A stretch of 64,000 nt of DNA from Atlantibacter subterraneus (GCF_027853245.1 NZ_JAPTZM010000003.1), one strand, 5' to 3'; shown: positions 8,764 to 17,794, counted from the stretch's first letter. The notes: a model not told the origin generated them from the letters alone. Translations and numbers: made by a program.

Positions 8764-10494
8764 ATGGAATTTTCCAGGCGAGGTCTGTTAGCCTTTGGTG
8801 GGGCAGGATTAGTAGGTGCTGCGGCATCATCTGCGTTTAGTCATATGCAAGTAATCGAACCCACAGAATGGATTGTTGGCGAGCACGGTGGGGATTACGG
8901 GCCGGAAAAAGACATTAGTGATGCGTTTAATAAAACCATCAAAGCCAAAGGTAGCAGGTCTGGGCGAGTTATTGTTCCATATGTTAATGGCCTATTGTTG
9001 GTGGGCAAAGAGAGTTTACTGATACCAGACAATACAGAAATCGATTTTTGCGATAATGTAATTAAACTTCAGAATGGTGCTTCCAAATATTTGCTCGCCA
9101 ACCAGAAAACCAACGATGTTATTTCAGGGCGGGTTGTTATAAGAAATGCGACTTTTGATGGCAATAAGCGTGGAGGGCAAGTCAGACGCTATGATCGAGT
9201 AACCAAAGATAAAGTCTGGGGTGATGTTTATGATTATAAAGATAATTATCCCGGCTTCTGTCTGATGTTTGATCGAATAAAAGAGTTAATTGTCGATAAT
9301 GTTAAAATTGTCGATCCCGAAAGTTGGGGGATTGCACATTTCCTTTGCGATACAGCCAGTTTTTCGAATATCAGTATTATCAGCCAAAGCGGTATTGGCC
9401 TCAACGGCGATGGGATTACGGGTGTCGCAACGCGCGATATCTTAATCATGAATCTTCATGGTTATACTAATGATGATATGATCGGCATTTCTGCCTCACG
9501 AGCCACGGTGCAGGAATATAGTATTTTCAATCCAGGCCAAGGTCGTGATGTTGAGAGCGTAACGGTAAGAAATTTACGCAGCGAACAACAAAATCAGACA
9601 TGGAGTATGGTTGGCATCGGTCTTTATTTTTCAGATGATAAAACAATCAGAAATATTGATATCACAGGAGTTGAAGGGTGTTTTCTTAAACATATTATCC
9701 GCCTTGGCAACTACTGGGCGATGAGTTCCGCTACGGGAATTGATAATCTGGAGATCACTCATCTTCATGCCACTACGATTTATCCGGGAAGTGCGGATGT
9801 GTACTTGTTTTCCGGAAACGTAAATCAATTATCTGTTATTAAATCAAAAATATCCAGATTGTTAACAACGTCGCCCGGTTATTACAACGGTGGAGAAAAT
9901 GCCGTTCTGTATCTGGAGAATGGGACTGTCGGAAATGTCTGGTTCGATAATTTCATTTACCAAAGTGAGTTTTTATCAGTAGATAATGCACTTTATAATA
10001 CTTTGGTGGTCTGCGGAGTTAATGGGCAGGTTGACAGGATTTCATTTGATATTCACATTATTTCTGATAAAAGTAACAATTATCAATTGTTAAAAAAAGA
10101 TCAAGCATCTGAGGATATCACTACACTTGATATAGTCTCATGCTTATCAAATAGCGACATAATGACATATTCAAATATGACTAACTCGCAAAAAGTTGTG
10201 CCGGGTAATGTTTTCAATGTCAAAATATGTGAATCGCTGGGCGGTGAAAGTACTATCAACCGGGCGGGTGGCGATGTCTGGATCGATGGTACGGTAGATG
10301 TTGCCGGAGATGTATTATCAATTCCGCACTGGTGTACACCGCGCCAGCCCAAAATAACCCGCTGTTATAATCGCGATGCGTTGCAGCAAAGATATGTCGC
10401 ACGTATTGATACTCAGGGCGCAATTGCGATTTTGCAAAAACCGCGACGCGTTAAAAAAATAATTTTTGATGGTGCGGGCTGGAAATGCATATAG
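8764..10494 (+). CDS. Tat-exported right-handed beta-helix (pectate-lyase-like) protein
   Basis: A 576-residue protein starting at ATG 8764, which follows AGGAGTAAAC; the frame is open seven codons further upstream without support. The N-terminus MEFSRRGLLAFGG then AGLVGAAASSAFS has a twin-arginine (SRRGLL) signal and hydrophobic core, so export by Tat is predicted. The body shows the pattern of right-handed parallel beta-helices: an IPDNTEIDF entry strand and repeated short strands with Asn/Asp turns (VVIRNATFDGN, LIVDNVKIVD, FSNISIISQSGIGLNGDG). This fold is found in pectate lyases, polysaccharide depolymerases and phage tailspikes. The last 80 residues look like a separate domain. Substrate is unknown. 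It is AT-rich relative to its neighbours and looks acquired. Confidence 0.75.
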   Translation: MEFSRRGLLAFGGAGLVGAAASSAFSHMQVIEPTEWIVGEHGGDYGPEKDISDAFNKTIKAKGSRSGRVIVPYVNGLLLVGKESLLIPDNTEIDFCDNVIKLQNGASKYLLANQKTNDVISGRVVIRNATFDGNKRGGQVRRYDRVTKDKVWGDVYDYKDNYPGFCLMFDRIKELIVDNVKIVDPESWGIAHFLCDTASFSNISIISQSGIGLNGDGITGVATRDILIMNLHGYTNDDMIGISASRATVQEYSIFNPGQGRDVESVTVRNLRSEQQNQTWSMVGIGLYFSDDKTIRNIDITGVEGCFLKHIIRLGNYWAMSSATGIDNLEITHLHATTIYPGSADVYLFSGNVNQLSVIKSKISRLLTTSPGYYNGGENAVLYLENGTVGNVWFDNFIYQSEFLSVDNALYNTLVVCGVNGQVDRISFDIHIISDKSNNYQLLKKDQASEDITTLDIVSCLSNSDIMTYSNMTNSQKVVPGNVFNVKICESLGGESTINRAGGDVWIDGTVDVAGDVLSIPHWCTPRQPKITRCYNRDALQQRYVARIDTQGAIAILQKPRRVKKIIFDGAGWKCI

Positions 10495-10515
10495 TCGCCG
10501 GCGCTGTAGTGAGTA

Positions 10516-10543
10516 GCAAGCGAGTAAATGCATACTCGCTTGC
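10516..10543. repeat. Inverted repeat between convergent genes
   Basis: A perfect 10-bp inverted repeat (GCAAGCGAGT and ACTCGCTTGC around an 8-bp loop) lies between the convergent beta-helix gene and yoaB. It lacks a run of T on either strand, so it may be a weak terminator or an mRNA-stabilising hairpin. It also marks the right edge of the AT-rich insertion. Confidence 0.6.
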
Positions 10544-10551
10544 AAAGCGCT

Positions 10552-10896
10552 TTACACCGCCGCAATAATCTTAATTTCCACCTTGTATTGCGGCTTCATC
10601 AGTTTTGCTTCTACGGTGCAACGCACCGGCGCGTGACCGGCTGCCACCCAGGCGTCCCAGGCTTCATTCATCTGCGCGAAATCGGCGCGATCGGCGAGAA
10701 AAATCGTCGCGTCGAGAATGCGGGTTTTGTCGCTGCCCTGGGCCTGCAGCATTTCATCAATCTGCGCCAGAATATCCGCGGTCTGGGCACGCGCATCGGC
10801 ATCGGTATTTTCCGGCACGCCGGTATAATAGAGGGTCTGGTTGTAAATCACGGCGTCGGACCAGCGGGCTTCCGGGTTGATGCGAAGGATTGTCAT
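10552..10896 (-). CDS. yoaB: RidA-family protein YoaB
   Basis: Member of the RidA/YjgF/UK114 family, whose best-known members hydrolyse reactive enamine/imine intermediates. ATG at 10896 follows AAGGACATAACG and gives 114 residues, as in E. coli YoaB; the frame extends upstream but without a ribosome site. Motifs include YYTGVPENTDAD, TADILAQIDEML, RILDATIFLAD and the family signature GHAPVRCTVEAKL, in which the Arg is the substrate-binding residue of active RidA proteins. The cellular substrate of the YoaB subgroup is unknown. It is convergent with the inserted beta-helix gene and divergent from yoaA. Confidence 0.93.
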   Translation of the reverse strand: MTILRINPEARWSDAVIYNQTLYYTGVPENTDADARAQTADILAQIDEMLQAQGSDKTRILDATIFLADRADFAQMNEAWDAWVAAGHAPVRCTVEAKLMKPQYKVEIKIIAAV

Positions 10897-11020
10897 CGTT
10901 ATGTCCTTATGGTTTTCAAAGAGTGCCAGACTGCCATATCGTGAGCGCCACGTCATCTCTTTGGCTGGCGAAAGCCGCGCGCCCCTGACATAATCACTGG
11001 CAATTTATCCAGGGGGTAGT

Positions 11021-12961
11021 GTGACGGACATCAGTGTGGCTGAAGAAAATGTGACGGACGATTTCGCAACCGACGGGCAACTGGCAAAAGCGATACCGGG
11101 CTTTAAACCGCGTGAACCGCAGCGTTTGATGGCGCAGGCCGTGGCGAAAGCGATCGAGACGCAAACCCCGCTGGTGGTCGAAGCGGGAACCGGTACCGGT
11201 AAAACCTACGCCTATCTTGCCCCTGCGCTGCGCTCGGAAAAAAAAGTCATCATCTCTACCGGTTCAAAGGCCCTTCAGGATCAGCTCTACAGCCGCGACT
11301 TGCCCACCGTTGCCCGCGCCCTGGACTACAAAGGCAAACTGGCGCTGCTCAAAGGGCGTTCTAACTATTTGTGCCTCGAGCGTCTGGAACAGCAGGCGTT
11401 GGCCGGGGGCGATCTGCCGGTGCAAACCCTGAGCGACGTGATCCTGTTGCGCAGTTGGGCCAATCAAACCTATGACGGTGATATCAGTACCTGCGCCAGC
11501 GTGGCGGAAGACGCCCCGGTCTGGCCGCTGGTCACCAGTACCAACGATAACTGCCTCGGGGCCGACTGCCCGCTGTATAAAGACTGCTTTGTGGTAAAAG
11601 CGCGTAAAAACGCCATGGAGGCCGACGTGGTGGTGGTCAACCATCATCTGTTTATGGCCGATATGGTGGTGAAGGAGAGCGGGTTCGCCGAGCTGATCCC
11701 GGAAGTGGACGTCACCATTTTCGATGAAGCGCACCAGATCCCGGATATCGCCAGCCAGTATTTCGGCCAGTCGCTGTCCAGCCGCCAGCTTCAGGATCTG
11801 GCAAAAGACATCACTATCGCTTACCGCACTGAAGTCAAAGACACCCAGCAGCTGCAAAAATGCGCCGACCGGCTGGCCCAGAGCGCGCAGGATTTCCGTC
11901 TGCAACTGGGAGAGCCGGGCTTTCGCGGTAATTTGCGCGAACTGCTGGCCGACCCCACCATCCAGCGGGCGCTGGTGCTGCTTGATGATGCGCTGGAGCT
12001 GTGCTACGACGTGGCGAAACTATCGTTGGGGCGCTCGGCGCTGCTGGATGCGGCATTCGAACGCGCTACTCTGTATCGCGCCCGCCTGAAGCGGCTCAAA
12101 GAGATCAACACGCCGGGCTTCAGCTACTGGTACGAATGCAATTCGCGCCACTTCACCCTGGCGCTGACCCCGCTGAACGTGGCGGATAAGTTTACCGACG
12201 TGATGGCGCAAAAATCCGGCACCTGGGTTTTCACCTCCGCCACGCTGTCGGTGAATGATGATTTGCACCACTTCACCGATCGCTTAGGCATCAGCAAAGC
12301 GGAAACGCTGCTGTTGCCCAGCCCGTTTGATTACCAGAAGCAGGCGCTGCTCTGCGTGCCGCGCGGCCTGCCGATGGCCAACCAGCCCGGCGCAGCGCGT
12401 CATCTGGCCAGAATGCTGAAACCGATGATTGAGGCCAATAACGGGCGCTGCTTTATGCTCTGCACCTCCCACGCCATGATGCGCGATCTGGCGGAGCAGT
12501 TCCGCGCCATGCTGACGCTGCCGGTGCTCTTGCAGGGCGAAACCAGCAAAGGCCAGTTGCTGCAACAGTTTGTTGAGGCGGGCAATGCCCTGCTGGTAGC
12601 GACCAGCAGCTTCTGGGAAGGCGTAGACGTGCGCGGCGATACGCTGTCGCTGGTGATCATCGATAAACTGCCGTTTACCTCGCCTGACGATCCGTTGCTC
12701 AAAGCGCGTATGGAGGATTGTCGCCTGCGTGGCGGCGATCCGTTTGACGAAGTGCAACTGCCGGATGCGGTCATCACCCTGAAGCAGGGCGTCGGACGTT
12801 TGATCCGCGACGTCGACGACCGCGGCGTGCTGGTGATCTGCGACAACCGGCTGGTGATGCGCCCGTATGGCGCGGTGTTCCTGGCGAGCCTGCCGCCCGC
12901 GCCGCGCACCCGTGACATTACTCGCGCCGCCGCGTTTCTCGCCACCCCCGTGACGGAGTAA
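11021..12961 (+). CDS. yoaA: DinG/XPD-like ATP-dependent DNA helicase YoaA
   Basis: Superfamily 2 helicase related to DinG and XPD. E. coli YoaA binds the clamp-loader chi subunit (HolC) and helps repair replication blocks. Motifs in order: Walker A VEAGTGTGKTYAY, the Fe-S cysteine cluster around STCASVAED to NCLGADCPLYKDC, DEAH box IFDEAHQIPD, and C-terminal motifs LVATSSFWEGVDV and QGVGRLIRDVDDRG. The GTG at 11021 follows AGGGGG closely and gives 646 residues. A second in-frame GTG at 11051 would match the shorter E. coli start but has a weak ribosome site. It is upstream of tsaB in the same direction. Confidence 0.95.
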   Translation: MTDISVAEENVTDDFATDGQLAKAIPGFKPREPQRLMAQAVAKAIETQTPLVVEAGTGTGKTYAYLAPALRSEKKVIISTGSKALQDQLYSRDLPTVARALDYKGKLALLKGRSNYLCLERLEQQALAGGDLPVQTLSDVILLRSWANQTYDGDISTCASVAEDAPVWPLVTSTNDNCLGADCPLYKDCFVVKARKNAMEADVVVVNHHLFMADMVVKESGFAELIPEVDVTIFDEAHQIPDIASQYFGQSLSSRQLQDLAKDITIAYRTEVKDTQQLQKCADRLAQSAQDFRLQLGEPGFRGNLRELLADPTIQRALVLLDDALELCYDVAKLSLGRSALLDAAFERATLYRARLKRLKEINTPGFSYWYECNSRHFTLALTPLNVADKFTDVMAQKSGTWVFTSATLSVNDDLHHFTDRLGISKAETLLLPSPFDYQKQALLCVPRGLPMANQPGAARHLARMLKPMIEANNGRCFMLCTSHAMMRDLAEQFRAMLTLPVLLQGETSKGQLLQQFVEAGNALLVATSSFWEGVDVRGDTLSLVIIDKLPFTSPDDPLLKARMEDCRLRGGDPFDEVQLPDAVITLKQGVGRLIRDVDDRGVLVICDNRLVMRPYGAVFLASLPPAPRTRDITRAAAFLATPVTE

Positions 12962-13030
12962 TTTGTGCCAGACTATGGTAAGATGCGCGCCATTTTTACA
13001 TGACCCCACCTCGCGAGAGTGCGAAAAGAT

Positions 13031-13726
13031 ATGCGAATTCTGGCCATAGACACCGCCACCGAAGCCTGTTCCGTAGCGCTTCAGGATAACGACACCACTC
13101 ATGCTCATTTCGAGCTGTGCCAACGTGAGCACACCCAACGAATTTTGCCGCTGGTTCAGACACTTCTGAACCAGTGCGCCGTTTCCTTGTCTCAGATTGA
13201 CGCGCTGGCGTTTGGCCGCGGCCCCGGGAGTTTTACCGGCGTGCGCATCGGCATCGGCATCGCCCAGGGCCTGGCGCTGGGCGCAGAACTGCCGATGATC
13301 GGCGTGTCGACGCTCGCCACCATGGCGCAGGGCGCGTTCCGCAAAACCGGCGCGACGCGCGTGCTGGCCGCCATCGATGCGCGCATGGGCGAAGTCTACT
13401 GGGCAGAGTACCAGCGCGATGAGCACGGCGTCTGGCAGGGCGAACACACTGAAGCCGTATTAAAGCCGGAAGCGGTTAACGCCCGGTTGATGGAATTGAG
13501 CGGAGAATGGGCGACGGTCGGTACTGGCTGGCAGGCCTGGCCGGAAATGGCTAACGGCAGCAGCGTGACCCTGGTTGACGGCGGCATTCAACTGCCCGCC
13601 GCTGAAGACATGCTGCCGCTGGCGGCACGGGATTTTGAACAACAGAAAACGGTGCCGGTTGAACAGGCCGAACCGGTTTATCTGCGCAATGAAGTCGCCT
13701 GGAAAAAATTGCCAGGCAGAGCGTAA
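13031..13726 (+). CDS. tsaB: tRNA N6-threonylcarbamoyladenosine biosynthesis protein TsaB
   Basis: Non-catalytic partner of TsaD in the TsaBDE complex that makes the t6A modification at position 37 of ANN-decoding tRNAs. The ATG at 13031 gives MRILAIDTATEACSVAL and 231 residues, the E. coli length; the frame is open to a GTG at 13019, which would add four residues. The ASKHA fold is shown by the N-terminal LAIDTATE strand and by RGPGSFTGVRIGIGIAQGLA. The second half is degenerate, as expected because TsaB lacks the ATP site of TsaD. About 70 bp after yoaA and 36 bp before yeaY, so an operon is plausible. Confidence 0.96.
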   Translation: MRILAIDTATEACSVALQDNDTTHAHFELCQREHTQRILPLVQTLLNQCAVSLSQIDALAFGRGPGSFTGVRIGIGIAQGLALGAELPMIGVSTLATMAQGAFRKTGATRVLAAIDARMGEVYWAEYQRDEHGVWQGEHTEAVLKPEAVNARLMELSGEWATVGTGWQAWPEMANGSSVTLVDGGIQLPAAEDMLPLAARDFEQQKTVPVEQAEPVYLRNEVAWKKLPGRA

Positions 13727-13762
13727 TCGCCTGACGCGGCGCGTCGGGTTAAGGAGTCAACA

Positions 13763-14341
13763 ATGGCGATGCAAAAAACGATGTTTCGCATATGGCTGGT
13801 GGCGATAGGCGCGCTGGCGCTCTCCGGATGCGTCACGATCCCGGACGCCATCAAAGGCTCCAGCCAGATGCCCCAGCAGGATCTGGCTGCCGTGATGGAC
13901 GCACCGCGCCTGTACGTTGGTCAGGAAGCGCGTTTTGGCGGCAAAGTGGTGAGTATCCAGAATCAACAGGGCAAAACCCGGCTGGAAATCGCCACCGTGC
14001 CGCTCGACAGTGGCGCGCGCCCGGTGCTGGGTGAACCCTCTCGCGGACGCATTTTTGCCGACGTGAACGGCTTCCTCGACCCGGTGGACTTTCGCGGGCA
14101 ACTGGTGACGGTACTCGGTACCATCACCGGCGCGGTGGACGGTAAAGTCGGCGCAACGCCGTATAAATTTATGACCATGGACGTGACGGGGTATAAGCGC
14201 TGGCATATCACTCAGCAAGTGGTGATGCCGCCGCAGCCCATCGATCCCTGGTTCGGCCCGTACCCGTGGCGCTATGGTTATGGCCCATGGGGCTGGTATA
14301 ATCCTGGCCCGGCTCAGGTCCAGACCATTGTGACCGAGTAA
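13763..14341 (+). CDS. yeaY: Slp-family outer-membrane lipoprotein YeaY
   Basis: A 192-residue lipoprotein of the Slp family. The signal peptide ends in a lipobox, LALSGC, with Cys near residue 23. Residue +2 is Val rather than Asp, so LolCDE should send it to the outer membrane. The central domain (IPDAIKGSS to YKRWHI) is typical of Slp/YeaY. The tail is unusually rich in Pro, Trp, Tyr and Gly (WFGPYPWRYGYGPWGWY). The start follows AAGGAG by seven bases. In E. coli yeaY is reported as a sigma-E target, but I could not identify a sigma-E promoter here. A terminator follows. Confidence 0.93.
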   Translation: MAMQKTMFRIWLVAIGALALSGCVTIPDAIKGSSQMPQQDLAAVMDAPRLYVGQEARFGGKVVSIQNQQGKTRLEIATVPLDSGARPVLGEPSRGRIFADVNGFLDPVDFRGQLVTVLGTITGAVDGKVGATPYKFMTMDVTGYKRWHITQQVVMPPQPIDPWFGPYPWRYGYGPWGWYNPGPAQVQTIVTE

Positions 14342-14361
14342 CCCTTTGTTTTGCGGTAATA

Positions 14362-14395
14362 ACAGACAGCGGCAGGTCCGCTGTCTGTTTGTTTT
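14362..14395 (+). terminator. Terminator after yeaY
   Basis: ACAGACAGCGG and CCGCTGTCTGT form an 11-bp perfect stem around CAGGT, followed by TTTGTTTT. It ends the yoaA-tsaB-yeaY transcription unit before fadD. Confidence 0.9.
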
Positions 14396-14455
14396 CAGGA
14401 CATAAGAAAAATAAATAGTGACGCGCTTCGCATCCTTAAATCAGCCTAATTAATA

Positions 14456-14472
14456 AACTGGTACGCTGAGTT
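14456..14472 (+). promoter_or_regulatory. FadR operator of fadD
   Basis: AACTGGTACGCTGAGTT matches the ends of the FadR consensus (AACTGGTCnGACCAGTT) and lies 74 bp before the fadD TTG, the position of the first FadR operator in E. coli fadD. FadR repression is relieved by long-chain acyl-CoA. Confidence 0.75.
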
Positions 14473-14545
14473 AATATTATGTTAACGGCATGTTTTTATT
14501 ATTGGGGTTGCGATGACGACGAATACTACTTTCAGAGGTGATGCA

Positions 14546-16231
14546 TTGAAGAAGGTTTGGCTTAACCGTTATCCGGCCGATGTTCCGGCTGAAATCGACC
14601 CCGATCGTTATCAATCCCTGGTAGAACTGTTTGAGCAGGCCGTGACGCGTTACGCCGACCAGCCCGCGTTTATCAATATGGGCGAGGTGATGACCTTCCG
14701 TAAGCTGGAAGAGCGCAGCCGCGCGTTCGCCGCCTATCTCCAGGAAGGGCTGGGATTGCAGAAGGGCGATCGCGTCGCGCTGATGATGCCTAACCTGCTG
14801 CAATATCCGGTGGCGCTGTTTGGCATTTTGCGCGCCGGGATGATCGTGGTGAACGTTAACCCGCTGTACACCCCGCGCGAGCTGGAACACCAGCTGAACG
14901 ACAGCGGTGCCAGCGCCATTGTGATCGTGTCCAACTTTGCCCATACCCTGGAAAAAGTGGTTGACCGCACCCAGGTTAAGCATGTGATCCTGACCCGCAT
15001 GGGCGACCAGCTCTCCACCGCCAAAGGCACGCTGGTCAACTTTGTCGTTAAATACATCAAGCGTCTGGTGCCGAAATACCATCTGCCGGATGCCATATCG
15101 TTTCGCAGCGCGCTGCACAACGGCTATCGGATGCAGTACATCAAGCCGGAAGTGACCGGCAACGATCTTGCCTTCCTGCAATACACCGGCGGCACCACCG
15201 GCGTTGCCAAAGGCGCGATGCTGACCCATCGCAATATGCTCGCCAACCTCGAGCAGGTGAAAGCCACCTACGGGCCGCTGCTGTTCCAGGGTAAAGAGTT
15301 TGTGATCACGCCGCTGCCGCTGTATCACATCTTCGCGCTGACCATGAACTGCCTGCTGTTTATTGAACTCGGCGGCCAGAACCTGCTAATCACCAACCCG
15401 CGCGATATTCCGGGGCTGGTGAAAGAGATGGCGAAATACCCGTTCACCGCCATGACCGGCGTTAACACCCTGTTTAACGCGCTGCTGAACAACAAAGAAT
15501 TCCACCAGCTCGATTTTTCTACACTGCATCTCTCTGCGGGCGGCGGGATGCCGGTACAGCAGGCGGTGGCGGAGCGCTGGGAAAAACTCACCGGGCAATT
15601 TTTGCTGGAGGGCTACGGCCTGACCGAGTGCTCGCCGCTGGTTAGCGTTAACCCGCACGACATCGATTACCACAGCGGCAGCATCGGCCTGCCGGTGCCT
15701 TCTACGGAAGCGAAGCTTATCGACGACGAGGGCAACGAAGTGCCGCACGGCGAGCCGGGCGAGCTGTGCATCCGCGGGCCGCAGGTGATGTTAGGCTACT
15801 GGCAGCGCCCGGACGCCACCGATGAAATCATCAAGGACGGCTGGCTGGCCACCGGCGATATTGCCGTGATGGACGACGAAGGCTTCCTGCGCATCGTGGA
15901 TCGCAAAAAAGATATGATCCTGGTGTCAGGATTTAACGTTTATCCTAATGAAATTGAAGACGTGGTGATGCAACATACCGGCGTCAGCGAAGTGGCGGCG
16001 GTGGGCGTCCCGTCTGGTGCCAGCGGCGAAACCGTGAAAATCTTCGTGGTGAAGAAAGACCCGGCGCTGAGTGAAGAGTCGCTAATTACCTTCTGCCGCC
16101 GTCATCTGACCGGATACAAGGTGCCGAAGCTGGTAGAATTCCGCGATGAGCTCCCGAAATCCAACGTTGGGAAGATTTTACGACGAGAACTGCGTGACGA
16201 AGCACGCAAGCCAGGCAACAATAACGCCTGA
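14546..16231 (+). CDS. fadD: Long-chain fatty acid-CoA ligase
   Basis: Activates long-chain fatty acids with ATP and CoA at the inner membrane as they are imported, committing them to beta-oxidation. I use the TTG at 14546: it gives MKKVWLNRYPADVP and 561 residues, identical to the E. coli protein, which also starts at TTG. An ATG 33 bp upstream is in frame but is not the known start. Motifs: ATP/AMP signature LQYTGGTTGVAKGA, the LEGYGLTECSPL motif, and the FACS signature around GWLATGDIAVMDDEGFLRIVDRKKDM. It stands alone between two terminators, with a FadR operator upstream; FadR itself is encoded about 11 kb away. Confidence 0.97.
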   Translation: MKKVWLNRYPADVPAEIDPDRYQSLVELFEQAVTRYADQPAFINMGEVMTFRKLEERSRAFAAYLQEGLGLQKGDRVALMMPNLLQYPVALFGILRAGMIVVNVNPLYTPRELEHQLNDSGASAIVIVSNFAHTLEKVVDRTQVKHVILTRMGDQLSTAKGTLVNFVVKYIKRLVPKYHLPDAISFRSALHNGYRMQYIKPEVTGNDLAFLQYTGGTTGVAKGAMLTHRNMLANLEQVKATYGPLLFQGKEFVITPLPLYHIFALTMNCLLFIELGGQNLLITNPRDIPGLVKEMAKYPFTAMTGVNTLFNALLNNKEFHQLDFSTLHLSAGGGMPVQQAVAERWEKLTGQFLLEGYGLTECSPLVSVNPHDIDYHSGSIGLPVPSTEAKLIDDEGNEVPHGEPGELCIRGPQVMLGYWQRPDATDEIIKDGWLATGDIAVMDDEGFLRIVDRKKDMILVSGFNVYPNEIEDVVMQHTGVSEVAAVGVPSGASGETVKIFVVKKDPALSEESLITFCRRHLTGYKVPKLVEFRDELPKSNVGKILRRELRDEARKPGNNNA

Positions 16232-16249
16232 GCTCCGAGAAAGTCGCCA

Positions 16250-16275
16250 AACGCCGGTTAACCGGCGTTTTTTTT
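16250..16275 (+). terminator. fadD terminator / U-rich leader of rnd
   Basis: A perfect palindrome, AACGCCGGTTAACCGGCGTT, runs into eight T residues just before rnd. It looks like the fadD terminator. In E. coli the same hairpin and U8 tract sit in the rnd mRNA leader, where the U run is needed for translation of rnd, so the element probably has two jobs. Confidence 0.85.
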
Positions 16276-16299
16276 GGCGCAAACCAAAGAGAAAGTAAT

Positions 16300-17421
16300 T
16301 TGAATTATCAGATGATCACCACCAACGACGCGCTGGCCGCCTGCTGCGAAGCGGCGCGTCGTCATCCGGCACTGGCGCTGGACACCGAATTCGTCCGTAC
16401 CCGCACCTATTATCCTCAGCTGGGGCTTATCCAGCTGTATGACGGCGAGCAGGTTTCGCTGATCGACCCGCTGACCATCACCGAATGGGCACCCTTCAAA
16501 GCACTGTTGCAGGACGTTAACGTCACTAAATTCCTCCATGCCGGGAGCGAAGATCTTGAAGTGTTCCTGAACGCATTTGGCATGATGCCGGAACCGTTTA
16601 TCGACACCCAAATTCTGGCGTCTTTCTCCGGCCATGCGCTGTCTTGCGGGTTTGCGGCGCTGGTAGAGAGTTTCACCGGCATCGCGCTGGATAAAAGTGA
16701 ATCGCGCACCGACTGGCTGGCACGCCCGCTGACCGAACGTCAGTGTGACTACGCGGCGGCGGACGTCTGGTATCTGTTGCCGATCGCCACTCAGTTAGTG
16801 GAGAAAACGCGTGAATCCGGCTGGCTGGAAGCGGCGCTGGACGAGTGCCGCCTGATGATGGCGCGCCGCAGCGAACAAGCAGATCCGGAAGAAGTCTGGC
16901 GCGATATCGGCAACGCCTGGCAGTTGCGCACCCGCCAACTGGCGTGTTTAAAGCTGCTGGCGGCATGGCGGCTGAAAAAAGCCCGCGAACGCGATCTGGC
17001 GCTGAACTTTGTGGTGCGCGAAGAGCATCTCTGGCAGGTGGCGCGCTATATGCCGACATCGCTCGGAGAACTGGATAGCCTGGGGCTGTCGGGCAGTGAA
17101 ATTCGCTTTCATGGTAAAACGTTGCTGGCCTTAGTGGCGCAGGCGCAGGCGTTGCCGGAATGCGAACTCCCTGAGCCGATTGCCAATCTGGTTGATATGC
17201 CCGGTTATCGGAAAGTATTTAAAGAGATCAAAGCACTGGTACAGGCAACCAGCGAAGCGAAAGGCGTGAGTGCGGAACTGCTTGCATCGCGTCGGCAAAT
17301 AAATCAGTTATTAAACTGGCACTGGCAGCTTAAACCAAAAGCAATGTTACCGGAATTAATTAGCGGTTGGCGTGGCGAATTATTAGCGGTGCAACTAAAA
17401 GAACTATTAAGCCGTTATTAA
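16300..17421 (+). CDS. rnd: Ribonuclease D
   Basis: 3'-5' exoribonuclease that trims tRNA precursors and other small stable RNAs. It has 373 residues (E. coli 375), starting at TTG 16300 as in E. coli, with only a modest GAAAG ribosome site. The DEDD nuclease motifs are present: LALDTEFVRTRTY (DE), KFLHAGSEDLEVF (D) and RQCDYAAADVWYL (YxxxD). One or two HRDC domains follow (about 210-370), including FVVREEHLWQVARYMP and LASRRQINQLLNW. The rare start codon and the U-rich leader keep expression low in E. coli. Transcribed toward the min operon and separated from it by a shared terminator. Confidence 0.96.
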   Translation: MNYQMITTNDALAACCEAARRHPALALDTEFVRTRTYYPQLGLIQLYDGEQVSLIDPLTITEWAPFKALLQDVNVTKFLHAGSEDLEVFLNAFGMMPEPFIDTQILASFSGHALSCGFAALVESFTGIALDKSESRTDWLARPLTERQCDYAAADVWYLLPIATQLVEKTRESGWLEAALDECRLMMARRSEQADPEEVWRDIGNAWQLRTRQLACLKLLAAWRLKKARERDLALNFVVREEHLWQVARYMPTSLGELDSLGLSGSEIRFHGKTLLALVAQAQALPECELPEPIANLVDMPGYRKVFKEIKALVQATSEAKGVSAELLASRRQINQLLNWHWQLKPKAMLPELISGWRGELLAVQLKELLSRY

Positions 17422-17422
17422 C

Positions 17423-17456
17423 AAAAAACCCTGTGAATATTCACAGGGTTTTTTAT
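17423..17456. terminator. Bidirectional terminator between rnd and minE
   Basis: AACCCTGTGAATATTCACAGGGTT is a perfect palindrome flanked by A6 on the left and T6 on the right, so it can stop both rnd (plus) and the convergent minCDE operon (minus). Confidence 0.9.
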
Positions 17457-17524
17457 ATTGGCCTGGCAAAAGATAAATAACAGCATTGAGCAATTTCCAA
17501 AAGAAATAAGAGTGCTCTTAAAGG

Positions 17525-17791
17525 CTATTTTGTTTCTTCCGCTTCCGGTAGCGTTACGTTAAGTTCCAGCACCGAAATATCATCGCCTTTTTGATCCAGC
17601 TGCACGGTGACCATTTCCGGATCGATCTGCACATATTTGCAAATCACTTCCAGAATATCGCGCTTCAACTGCGGCAAATAATGCGGTTCTGAATCACTGC
17701 GGCGGCGCTCCGCGACAATGATCTGTAAACGTTCTTTCGCGATACTGGCGGTATTCTTTTTACGCGAAAGAAAAAAGTCGAGTAATGCCAT
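17525..17791 (-). CDS. minE: Cell division topological specificity factor MinE
   Basis: An 88-residue protein, the same length as in E. coli. The N-terminal amphipathic membrane-targeting segment MALLDFFLSRKKN is followed by the MinD-activating helix (TASIAKERLQIIVAERR) and a C-terminal dimerisation domain (ELNVTLPEAEE). MinE stimulates MinD ATPase and drives pole-to-pole oscillation so that MinC blocks FtsZ rings everywhere but mid-cell. Last gene of minC-minD-minE, starting three bases after the minD stop. Confidence 0.98.
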   Translation of the reverse strand: MALLDFFLSRKKNTASIAKERLQIIVAERRRSDSEPHYLPQLKRDILEVICKYVQIDPEMVTVQLDQKGDDISVLELNVTLPEAEETK

Positions 17792-17794
17792 AAA

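Noticed and set aside
12284..13447. 387-codon reverse frame across yoaA and tsaB
   Set aside because: It is antisense to two certain genes and has a low-complexity His/Arg/Gln composition typical of shadow frames.
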